DNA of 21,957 nt from CAZHOV01 sp964534315. Lineage in GTDB: Bacteria; Bacteroidota; Bacteroidia; Chitinophagales; Saprospiraceae. Shown here piece after piece: positions 1 through 7,794 of the stretch. Location: assembly GCA_964534315.1 (NCBI GenBank), contig CAZHOV010000095.1, positions 1 to 21,957 on the forward strand. The letters are read 5' to 3'. The first letter of the stretch is position 1, and every line of letters starts with the position of its first letter. Both the position numbers and the translations under genes were made by a program. Below the pieces are notes generated by a model. The model searched no databases, was not told where the DNA came from, and saw nothing but the letters and a program-made list of their open reading frames with translations.

Positions 1-120
1 TTTTCCAACTTTCCTATTTTCCAACTTTCCTATTTTCCAACTTTCCTATTTTCCAACTTTCCTGTTTTCCAACTTTCCTATTTTCCAACTTTCCAACTTT
101 CCAACTTTCCTGTTTTCCTA
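1..120. repeat. Octamer tandem array, 15 units
   Basis: The sequence divides without remainder into 15 consecutive 8-bp units of the form YTTTCC(AA/TA/TG), mostly TTTTCCAA alternating with CTTTCCTA. It starts at the window edge, so it may continue to the left. Read on the minus strand the units are TAGGAAAA, CAGGAAAG and TTGGAAAG. The last unit (113-120) contains the TAG stop codon of the leftward gene that follows. The array at 21177-21448 has the same unit family. The units abut with no spacers, so this is not a CRISPR array. Confidence 0.95.
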
Positions 121-1533
121 AAGTTCTTCCAGTCGTTTCAATAGCCACTCCCGGTCACCGTGGAAGAGAGGTTTAGCCGTTGTAATTTCCTCTGTTAATT
201 TTTTCTTTTGCTCATCGTCAAACGGGTTGACCCGCAGCAGCTTTTTAGTGAGGCGGATGATATTAGTTGCATTCGATTTGTGGTAGCCCATGACCTTTTT
301 CCGGCGCATATAGTTGCGCATACTTTCGAGGTAAGACTCCAGGACATCGAATTCATCCTGTTCATAGAAGATTTTGATCATCATCCGCTTGGCATTGAGA
401 TTCATAAGGATATCTTTGAAATCAACCCGGCTGAGGATGGCCTGTACCTTATCATAATTTCCACGGTCAAATTCCAGAATGGCTGTATTAAAAGAAACAA
501 AGCTTTCCCGGTATTTTTCATCCAGGTAATATTGGTATTTTTCAATAAAACTTTCTACCCAGTCGTATTCTTTTTCCATCAAGGCAATGGCCACTGCATT
601 CCTAAACGTGAAGCGGGTAATTTTTCCATCTTCGATCAGGAAGCCATCTTCCAGTCCTTTCTTGTAGAGTTCAAAGCTCTCGCGGATGAAGCTTTTTTTT
701 CCTGAGTTTAGTTGGCCAATACAATAATTGATAGCCATCAAAGCGATTTCTCTGATCTCGGACTCCGGGAAAAGATTACCATGCTCAAAAATCTCCTTTT
801 TTAGATGGAAGTAATGGCTTTCTTCTGATCGCTCCATTAATGCTTTGTATATATAATAGTAGATAGCGATCGCCGGAATATTGAGCAATTCTTTTCGCTG
901 GATATAATTCAGTAATTCTTCGATTAGCCCCATTTCGTACTCTTTCTCTCGAACAGCTTTGTGGGAGAGCATATGGCAGCTTTGGCGCAGTTTATCAGCC
1001 AGGTAGGTAGTATCGAGCGCATTGGAGACCTCCTGGAGATTGAGATCGGAAGTCCGCTTTTGTTCACTTAAAAAGCGATAATGCTCTTGTTGTATCAGAT
1101 ATTCATTTCGATAATAGTGTTCATTGCGGTAAGACTGTTTCTTTTGAGCTCGCTCAGCTCCCTTCAGAGATTTCAGAAAAGGCTTGTCTAAATTTCGTTT
1201 TCGATATTCCTTAGCAAGCGCTATGCGTACTTGTGCTTCCTCTTCAACGGTTTGTTTAAAAACGAGATACTCTTCCACCACTTTCATTAAAAAGTGCATG
1301 GTTTGTCTGATTTTAGCATCATCGTAAGATTCATTGGGGAACACGAAATAAAAAGCCTTATCTTTTTTTAAATATTTAGTATCTTGTAAATGCTTTTCTT
1401 CGGTGAGATAGGTAAATAACTTGATCACATCTTCCCGTTGATTATGGGCAGGAGAATGCACCCATTTATTTAATTCTCGTATTTCTTTTTTAGAAAACGA
1501 CCGGATTACACGAATTAAGAGACTTTTTTCCAT
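118..1533 (-). CDS. Unknown helical protein, 471 aa
   Basis: I do not recognise a named family. The protein is soluble in appearance, with no signal peptide or membrane segment. It is rich in Glu, Lys, Leu and Tyr, and the pattern suggests an all-alpha, TPR-like solenoid: amphipathic helices recur, with segments such as LMAINYCIGQLNSGKK and FNTAILEFDRGNYDKVQAIL. The basic start (MEKSLLIRVIRSFSKKEIREL) could be a cytoplasmic interaction segment. Proteins of this look recur in Saprospiria as uncharacterised genes; that is from memory, not a search. The ATG at 1531-1533 is the natural start. A TAAATTTG box (minus strand, 1564-1557) matches the Bacteroidota -7 element, but the nearest TTTG upstream is 27 nt away, so the promoter is weak evidence. 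The stop codon lies in the adjoining octamer array. Confidence 0.85.
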   Translation of the reverse strand: MEKSLLIRVIRSFSKKEIRELNKWVHSPAHNQREDVIKLFTYLTEEKHLQDTKYLKKDKAFYFVFPNESYDDAKIRQTMHFLMKVVEEYLVFKQTVEEEAQVRIALAKEYRKRNLDKPFLKSLKGAERAQKKQSYRNEHYYRNEYLIQQEHYRFLSEQKRTSDLNLQEVSNALDTTYLADKLRQSCHMLSHKAVREKEYEMGLIEELLNYIQRKELLNIPAIAIYYYIYKALMERSEESHYFHLKKEIFEHGNLFPESEIREIALMAINYCIGQLNSGKKSFIRESFELYKKGLEDGFLIEDGKITRFTFRNAVAIALMEKEYDWVESFIEKYQYYLDEKYRESFVSFNTAILEFDRGNYDKVQAILSRVDFKDILMNLNAKRMMIKIFYEQDEFDVLESYLESMRNYMRRKKVMGYHKSNATNIIRLTKKLLRVNPFDDEQKKKLTEEITTAKPLFHGDREWLLKRLEEL

Positions 1534-1720
1534 AAGGTAAAAATAATCTTTTTCAACAAATTTAAAAAATTGCCCAACACTTATTTCCTCCCAAAAGCCT
1601 TAAATGACAAGATTTCCCCTCATTTTACCCATTAATAAAGGACCGATATTTTACTCATTTTTGATCAACAAATGCATTTTTTTGTCTTTGTTATTAAATC
1701 AAATTAATAAGATGTTTGTA

Positions 1721-4700
1721 ATGTATTCAAAAAGATACAACGCGAAACAAAAACCCATGAGAGTGATAGCAACCTTAAAAGCATTGAGCCTTCAAAAGGT
1801 CCTGAAAGCAGGATTCCTTGGCGCTTTGTTGCTCATGTTATCTTTCTCAACTCTTACAGCACAAGGATGGGAGCGATCCTTTGACTTAATTGGAGCAGAT
1901 GATCAGGGAGGAGCAGTAATCGAAACGCCGGACAGTGGCTACGTAGCCATCGGCTCTGGTTTTTGGTACGACGGATTCCGTTTCTTTGTTCTTCGATTTG
2001 ATGTAGATGGAGAAAAAATCTGGTCCAAACTTTACGGATGCCCATTCGAAACCGATTTAGGACGTTCTTTGACACCACTGGCAGATGGAGGCTTTTTACT
2101 ACTTGGCGTAAGCGAATGCGACGATGCCAATGGTAGACAAGCCAAACTAATAAGAATAGACAAAGACGGAAACGAAGTCTGGCCCGAACATAAACTTTAT
2201 GGCGGAGCTGACCTCGAAGAAGTTTTCGATATTATCCCAACCGATGACGGTAATTTTGTTTTCGTCGGCCGTACCCGAAGCTTTGGCGACGGAGAAAATC
2301 AGGTTTACCTGGTAAAAGTTGACGAAAATGGAAATACCCTTTTTGAAAAAAATATTGCCGACACTCTAGACAGCCAAGGAGAGGCCATCGTGCAAACCCA
2401 AGACGGCGGATTCGCCATCGTAGGGTCTGCCCAAAACCCGATTAACTCTAACAGCAAAGATGTTTTTCTCCTCAAAACCGATTCTGACGGCAATAAACTT
2501 TGGTCAACTTACTTCGGGGGCGTCGAAACCGATGAAGGTTTCGATATTGAAGAAACCCCCGAAGGCGATTTAGTACTATGTGGAAACACTCAAAGCTTCG
2601 GCCCAACTATTTCTCCCAAAGCTTACATGCTAAAAACCGATGCCCAAGGCACTCTTTTATGGTCTGAATACTGGAGCTCAGGCGTTTCCACTAGAGCTAA
2701 ATCACTTCAACTGGAAAGAAACGGAGACATCATCATTGGCGGAACCATAGAAGTAGATCTAGATAATTCTAATTATTTACTACTTAATTATTCTGCTGAT
2801 GGAGAGAAAATCTTCGACCGCGATTACGGCCCTGCTAACCGAATTGATATCGCTGAAAACCTAATCATTACTATGGATTCTTCCATCGTTATGATCGGAC
2901 AGTTTATCTTTATCGGCCAGGGCAGTGATTTCACCAGTGACTTTAATGTTCTTAAAGTTGATAATGAAGGAAATCTTTACACCCATTACATAACCGGTCA
3001 CGTATTCTTTGATGAAAATCTGGAATGTGACTTGGACCCAAACGAATCCCGTTTTGAAAACTGGATCCTAACAGCACGCGGCCTGACGAACGATCATTTT
3101 TTTATTGCTGACACCGATTCTAATGGCCTTTACACCATAGCTGCCGATACCGGCACCTATGAATTAAATCTAGTTATCCCAAATTCACTATGGGAAACGA
3201 CAATTTGTCAACCCATAGACACTCTTTCTCTAAACACGTTTTATGACACGACTTACGTTGATTTTCCTTTACATCCCAAAACCGACTGTCCGTTATTGGA
3301 AGTAAGCGTAAGTTCCGCATTCTTGCGTCGATGCGACACAGCTACATACAACATTCAATTCTGCAATTCAGGGTCAATCCTGGCAGAAGACGCAGTATTG
3401 GACCTCGTTTTAGATGATGACCTAACGTACATCTCTTCTAACTGGCCCAATACACCAACCCAAATTGGCGATACGTTATTTTTCGATCTAGGAGACGTGG
3501 CAGTAACCGACTGCCACGACTTCGAGGTCAATGTGCTCCACGATTGTGATGGAACATTACTAGGTGAGGCACATTGCGTATCTGCACACATTTTTCCCGA
3601 CTCGTTCTGCCTTCCGGCAGATCCGCTTTGGGATGGATCGAGTATTGCCGTAAGAGGCGCCTGCGAAGAAGATGATGGCCAGGTACGGTTCACCATCGAA
3701 AACGTCGGCGACGCGGCCATACCAGCTAATTCATCGTTACAGTTTATCGTCATCGAAGATGATGTACAGTTTCTACAAGCACCGATCCCCCCGCTGCAAC
3801 CAGAAGAAGAACTTGATACCGTACTTATTGCAACAGGAAAAACCTACCGGTTAATCGCCGATCAGTCTGCATTCCACCCTGGCAACAGTAATCCCACTGT
3901 AGCCATAGAAGGATGCGTGGTCGATACCACCCAAAACTACTCGGTAGGCTATATTACTCAGTTTCCGGAAGACGATGGTGATTTTTTCCGATCGATCGAT
4001 TGTCAAGAAAATCGATTTTCTTTCGCTACAAATGCGAAGAGAGGCTATCCCAAAGGCTACGATACAATTCATCATTATATCTCAAATTTAACCGATTTAG
4101 AGTATACCATCGTCTTCCAAAACGTAGGAACAGATACAGCATTCAGAGTGGTCATAAGAGATACCCTTTCTCCATTCGTCGATCCCTCAACCGTTCAATT
4201 TCTAGGCTCTAGCCACAACAGCTTCTTAACGAATTTCGAATGGACGAGCAGCGGTATCCTTAAGATCATCTTTGATGGAATTAATCTACCAGATAGCACA
4301 ACCAATTTAAATGCATCTATTGGGCATGTATCGTTTAAAGTAACTCCTTTTGACGATCTGCCTGAAGAAACGATCATTAACAATACAGCAGCTATCTATT
4401 TTGATTACAATCTCCCAGAATACACTAATACAACCATACACACCATCTCTGACAGCATTGGCGTGATCACTCACGTCACCCCAGGGTATGAGAACACTGA
4501 ATTAGGGTACAACGTAAAAATTTATCCTAACCCATTTTTGGAAACAACTACCTTTGAGATTTTAGTTGGTAATACAAATCCTAAAACCGTTTTATTATCC
4601 CAAAACCGTTTTATCTTATATGATTTAGCCGGTAGGCCTTTAAAACAGGTTTCTTTCGATGGCCCTGTATTTCAGTTCCATCGAGAGAACCTACCTCCCG

Positions 4701-4771
4701 GATTGTATACTTATCGTGTACAGTCTAAGAGCGGTCGGCTCCTAAACGCTGGTAAAATTGTCATCCAGTAA
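1721..4771 (+). CDS. Secreted T9SS cargo with sorting domain
   Basis: This is a large secreted protein, about 1016 aa from the ATG at 1721. ATGs at 1712 and 1757 are also possible. An open frame extends to 1604, but its extra N-terminus is AT-rich and does not look coded. A signal peptide follows (KAGFLGALLLMLSFSTLTAQ, cleavage likely near AQ-GW). About 400 residues of repeats then read GG/DGGF..vG.t.s.g....vyLvKvD..Gn.lW, the delta-propeller-like pattern common in Bacteroidota surface proteins. Next come an SdrD/Cna-B-like segment (GHVFFDENLECDLDPNES, near nt 2995-3250), two DUF11-like beta-sandwich segments (near 3290-3700 and 4070-4440, the second with the typical NNTAAIYFDYN), and a type A T9SS sorting domain (KIYPNPF ... 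LYDLAGRPL ... LPPGLYTYRV ... GKIVIQ). The expected route is Sec export, then T9SS translocation and surface anchoring or release. Ligand and role are unknown. Confidence 0.93.
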   Translation: MYSKRYNAKQKPMRVIATLKALSLQKVLKAGFLGALLLMLSFSTLTAQGWERSFDLIGADDQGGAVIETPDSGYVAIGSGFWYDGFRFFVLRFDVDGEKIWSKLYGCPFETDLGRSLTPLADGGFLLLGVSECDDANGRQAKLIRIDKDGNEVWPEHKLYGGADLEEVFDIIPTDDGNFVFVGRTRSFGDGENQVYLVKVDENGNTLFEKNIADTLDSQGEAIVQTQDGGFAIVGSAQNPINSNSKDVFLLKTDSDGNKLWSTYFGGVETDEGFDIEETPEGDLVLCGNTQSFGPTISPKAYMLKTDAQGTLLWSEYWSSGVSTRAKSLQLERNGDIIIGGTIEVDLDNSNYLLLNYSADGEKIFDRDYGPANRIDIAENLIITMDSSIVMIGQFIFIGQGSDFTSDFNVLKVDNEGNLYTHYITGHVFFDENLECDLDPNESRFENWILTARGLTNDHFFIADTDSNGLYTIAADTGTYELNLVIPNSLWETTICQPIDTLSLNTFYDTTYVDFPLHPKTDCPLLEVSVSSAFLRRCDTATYNIQFCNSGSILAEDAVLDLVLDDDLTYISSNWPNTPTQIGDTLFFDLGDVAVTDCHDFEVNVLHDCDGTLLGEAHCVSAHIFPDSFCLPADPLWDGSSIAVRGACEEDDGQVRFTIENVGDAAIPANSSLQFIVIEDDVQFLQAPIPPLQPEEELDTVLIATGKTYRLIADQSAFHPGNSNPTVAIEGCVVDTTQNYSVGYITQFPEDDGDFFRSIDCQENRFSFATNAKRGYPKGYDTIHHYISNLTDLEYTIVFQNVGTDTAFRVVIRDTLSPFVDPSTVQFLGSSHNSFLTNFEWTSSGILKIIFDGINLPDSTTNLNASIGHVSFKVTPFDDLPEETIINNTAAIYFDYNLPEYTNTTIHTISDSIGVITHVTPGYENTELGYNVKIYPNPFLETTTFEILVGNTNPKTVLLSQNRFILYDLAGRPLKQVSFDGPVFQFHRENLPPGLYTYRVQSKSGRLLNAGKIVIQ

Positions 4772-4888
4772 TCGCCGGAACTAATTCATATAAAAAACAG
4801 TTAATAAATTACATGTAAAACCGCAATCAAAACCTTAAGAAAACAAGATATAAAAGTTCGTTTATTTTCATGGGATTATAATTTTGTT

Positions 4889-4923
4889 AAAAAAGCCGCT
4901 CGTACTCACGAAGCGGCTTTTTT
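4889..4923. terminator. Bidirectional intrinsic terminator
   Basis: A perfect 12-bp stem, AAAAAAGCCGCT (4889-4900) with AGCGGCTTTTTT (4912-4923), encloses a further 3-bp CGT/ACG stem with an ACTC loop. It has a T tract on the right (plus strand) and an A tract on the left, which gives a T tract on the minus strand. It lies between the convergent cargo gene and ABC ATPase gene and would stop transcription from both sides. Confidence 0.9.
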
Positions 4924-4979
4924 ATTTTTTGGAACCTGTAACAACTCTTCAGGAGCATCTGATTCCTGTCTTCCGGTAC

Positions 4980-5639
4980 TCAGGATATCACCCGTCCATT
5001 TGCCAGTTGAACAACCTTCCCGGTCTTTTCTGCTAGTTTGAGGTCATGAGTGACCAACACCAGCGTAGTATTAGAGGCTTTATTCAGTTCGAATAATAAG
5101 TCTTCTACTTTTGTACTCGTAGCACCATCAAGATTGCCAGTGGGCTCATCAGCAAACAAAATCTTTGGCCTGTTGGAAAAAGCTCTTGCCATGGCCACGC
5201 GCTGTTGCTCTCCTCCGGATAGTTGCGTTGGATAATGATCCAGCCGGTCTCCCAAACCTACTTTTTCCAACAATTCTTTCGCTATCTTTCTAGCCCCTTT
5301 TTCGCCTTGTAATTCCAACGGAACCATTACATTTTCAAGAGCCGTTAAGGTAGGCATCAATTGAAAATTCTGAAATACAAACCCCACATATTTATTGCGA
5401 AGGGCAGCCCGCTCATCTTCCGACAACCCTTCCAGAGCTATTCCATTCAGCTTAACACTTCCTTCCGAAGCACGGTCGAGTCCGGCACACAACCCCAACA
5501 AGGTAGTTTTTCCACTCCCTGAAGGACCTACAATCGACAAGCTTTCGCCTTCTTCAACTAAAAAAGATACATCCTCCAGTACGGTCAATTCACCCTGACC
5601 TGTCTGGTATGTTTTGGTAAGATTTTTTACTTCCAACAT
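4980..5639 (-). CDS. ABC transporter ATPase, LolD/YbbA-like
   Basis: This is the ATP-binding subunit of a MacB/LolD/YbbA-type transporter, 219 aa, full length for the family. All nucleotide-binding motifs are visible: Walker A GPSGSGKTT (38-46), Q-loop VFQNFQLMP (Q90), signature LSGGEQQRVAMARA (140-153), Walker B ILFADEPTGNLD (160-171) and the H-loop histidine THD (H198). The DEPTGNLD and LVTHDLKLA motifs are typical of exporters that work with four-TM FtsX-like permeases on lipoproteins, peptides or antibiotics at the inner membrane. No permease gene lies beside it: asnS follows upstream on the same strand after 117 bp and the convergent cargo gene lies downstream. The partner must be encoded elsewhere, so LolD, YbbA and MacB cannot be told apart here. 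Confidence 0.93.
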   Translation of the reverse strand: MLEVKNLTKTYQTGQGELTVLEDVSFLVEEGESLSIVGPSGSGKTTLLGLCAGLDRASEGSVKLNGIALEGLSEDERAALRNKYVGFVFQNFQLMPTLTALENVMVPLELQGEKGARKIAKELLEKVGLGDRLDHYPTQLSGGEQQRVAMARAFSNRPKILFADEPTGNLDGATSTKVEDLLFELNKASNTTLVLVTHDLKLAEKTGKVVQLANGRVIS

Positions 5640-5756
5640 AGATAATGATTTAACGCCATAACACGGTAGCGCCTAAACGAAATAATAAATTTTATAACAA
5701 CTATTTGACTATTTCGTTTTCAAAATATTCCGAAACGGCGTTCCGGTGCTACGACA

Positions 5757-7193
5757 TCAAAACTCTGCATTGCCCGGGGTTCTTGGAAAAGGAATGACAT
5801 CGCGGATATTGCCCATGCCGGTGATAAACTGAACGAGCCGCTCAAAACCAAGCCCAAAGCCCGCGTGCGGACAGGTTCCGAACTTTCGGGTATCCAAATA
5901 CCAACTCATTTCTTCTTCAGGAATATTCATTTCATTCATTCTCCGAAGTAAGACATCATGACGCTCTTCCCGTTGCGAACCACCGACAATCTCTCCTATA
6001 CCAGGAAAAAGAATGTCCATAGCAGCTACGGTTTTGTCATCGTCGTTGAGGCGCATGTAAAAGGCTTTAATGTCTTTGGGATAGTTATACAGCACCACCG
6101 GCTTTTTGAAGTGTTTTTCTACCAGATAGCGCTCGTGCTCCGATTGGAGATCAGCCCCCCATCCTTCGATCACATATTTGAATTTTTTCTTTTTATTGGG
6201 TTTGGAGTTTCGTAAAATGTCAATGGCCTCGGTATAGGTGAGCCGTTCAAAGTCATTTTCAACGCAGAAGTTTAGCCGCTCGGTCAGCGTCATATCAGAC
6301 CGCTGGTTTTGTGGTTTTTGTTGCTCTTCCTTAGATAAGCGCTGCTCCAAAAATTTAAGGTCGTCTTCGCAATGATCCAATACATATTGAATGACCATCT
6401 TCAGCATTTGCTCAGCCAGATTGATATCTTCTTCTAAATCGGCAAAAGCCATTTCCGGCTCAATCATCCAAAACTCTGCCAGGTGGCGGGTAGTATTAGA
6501 GTTCTCTGCTCTAAAGGTAGGCCCAAACGTGTATACATCGCTAAGTGCCAAAGCTCCCAATTCCGCTTCCAGTTGTCCGGAAACTGTTAAGTTAGTGGGC
6601 TTTTCAAAAAAATCTTGCTTGAAATTGACCGCCCCTTCATCCGTTTTGGGTATATTTCCAAGGTCAAGCGTGGTTACCTGAAACATCTCACCAGCCCCTT
6701 CTGCATCCGAGCCTGTGATGATTGGAGTATGAAGGTAATAGAAACCGCGATCATTAAAAAACCGGTGTATCGCAAATGAAATGCCGTGTCGAATTCTAAA
6801 TATGGCTCCGAAGGTATTGGTTCGAAATCGGAGGTGAGCGATTTCCCTAAGAAATTCCAGACTGTGCTTTTTGGGCTGCAATGGATATTCACCAGGATCG
6901 GAGTCACCGTAAATTGCTATTTCTTTGGCAATGACTTCGATGCGTTGGCCTTTACCTTGCGAAGGTACTACTTCACCAGTTACCCCAATGGCGGCCCCGG
7001 TTGTCAACCGCTTAATTAATTCAGCAGAAAATTGATCTTCGTCAACTACTACCTGCATGGTATTTAAGGATGAACCGTCGTTCAATGCAATAAATTTATT
7101 ATTACGGAAAGTTCTTATCCATCCTTTTAAAGTAACTTCATAATTGGTGCGCTCCGCCTTCAGTAATTCAACAATTTTTGTACGCTTTGTCAT
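5757..7193 (-). CDS. asnS: Asparaginyl-tRNA synthetase
   Basis: It charges tRNA-Asn with asparagine in the cytoplasm, using ATP. The 478-aa length is normal for bacterial AsnRS. An N-terminal OB-fold anticodon-binding domain (about 18-100, with VTLKGWIRTFRNNKFIALNDG-like strands) precedes a class II catalytic core: motif 2 is FRAENSNTTRHLAEFWMIEPE-like (about 227-247), and motif 3 is GFGLGFERLVQFITG (445-459), followed by the hallmark ending RDVIPFPRTPGNAEF. The tail and the TRHLAEF context fit AsnRS rather than AspRS or LysRS. It starts with ATG at 7191-7193. The DCC gene lies 109 bp upstream and radA beyond it, all on the same strand, so a shared transcript is likely. I saw no full promoter consensus in the 109-bp gap. 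Confidence 0.97.
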   Translation of the reverse strand: MTKRTKIVELLKAERTNYEVTLKGWIRTFRNNKFIALNDGSSLNTMQVVVDEDQFSAELIKRLTTGAAIGVTGEVVPSQGKGQRIEVIAKEIAIYGDSDPGEYPLQPKKHSLEFLREIAHLRFRTNTFGAIFRIRHGISFAIHRFFNDRGFYYLHTPIITGSDAEGAGEMFQVTTLDLGNIPKTDEGAVNFKQDFFEKPTNLTVSGQLEAELGALALSDVYTFGPTFRAENSNTTRHLAEFWMIEPEMAFADLEEDINLAEQMLKMVIQYVLDHCEDDLKFLEQRLSKEEQQKPQNQRSDMTLTERLNFCVENDFERLTYTEAIDILRNSKPNKKKKFKYVIEGWGADLQSEHERYLVEKHFKKPVVLYNYPKDIKAFYMRLNDDDKTVAAMDILFPGIGEIVGGSQREERHDVLLRRMNEMNIPEEEMSWYLDTRKFGTCPHAGFGLGFERLVQFITGMGNIRDVIPFPRTPGNAEF

Positions 7194-7302
7194 TGGATTA
7201 AATTGATTCGGTTTAGATGATCAAATTTTCCATTCTGGAATTGCCCTGCGAAAATAAGCAGAATAACGAAATTGTCAAATTTCAAAAGCGAACAAGGGAG
7301 TA

Positions 7303-7734
7303 TTACCAATCTAAAAAGCGTTGACGGATGTCGGGAGTAGGCATCATACAAGCATCTTTCTTCCCAAACCACTTATACCTGTTCCTCGCCACCCAGTTAT
7401 AAATCGCGTTTCGCAATGACGAAGGAACAATGACAAAACCGTAAAGCAAGGGCCAAAGGCCTCCAAAGCGTTTGACCACTTCCAGGGGCACTCTTGAGTG
7501 GGTGTAGTAGTTATTTTTGTAAACCATAACTACCGTGCTCAACTCGTTCGGGTTAATTTCGGATTCAGAGAGCAACTCCTGGCCAACGTCTGATTGAAGG
7601 GAAGCAAACTTAAAAATTCCTTTTTTATCTCTTTTAATTATAAACTGTACGAAGGAATCGCAAAGATTACAGACACCATCAAAAAGAATGACAGGATGGG
7701 TGTCGGAGAGGGCTTGTACTTTTTTGGTTTCCAT
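7303..7734 (-). CDS. DCC-family thiol-disulfide oxidoreductase
   Basis: A 143-aa protein of the DUF393/DCC family, named for the conserved motif seen here as FDGVCNLCD (C22 and C25). The family has a thioredoxin-like fold and is predicted to act in thiol-disulfide exchange; substrates are not established. The middle KFASLQSD and the C-terminal YNWVARNRYKWFGKK stretch are also typical. I chose the ATG at 7732-7734 over one 20 codons upstream, because the extension (MAFPDRGPSKLY...) overlaps the 60-bp spacer after radA and lacks family character. It lies between radA and asnS on one strand, probably as part of their transcript. This tells little about its function. Confidence 0.92.
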   Translation of the reverse strand: METKKVQALSDTHPVILFDGVCNLCDSFVQFIIKRDKKGIFKFASLQSDVGQELLSESEINPNELSTVVMVYKNNYYTHSRVPLEVVKRFGGLWPLLYGFVIVPSSLRNAIYNWVARNRYKWFGKKDACMMPTPDIRQRFLDW

Positions 7735-7794
7735 ATATTGAAAACAAGAAATGAACAGGTAAAGTTTAGATGGTCCCCTATCAGGAAAGGCCAC

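Noticed and set aside
1..120. Arrays as CRISPR
   Set aside because: Units of 7-8 bp abut with no spacers, and no cas genes are present.
208..705. Plus-strand open frame of 165 codons opposite the 471-aa gene
   Set aside because: It lacks a recognisable motif, and the minus-strand frame is far longer with credible helical composition and a clear start.
1604..1720. N-terminal extension of the cargo gene to the ATG at 1604
   Set aside because: The extra residues are typical of translated AT-rich non-coding DNA, and they would bury the signal peptide about 90 residues in.
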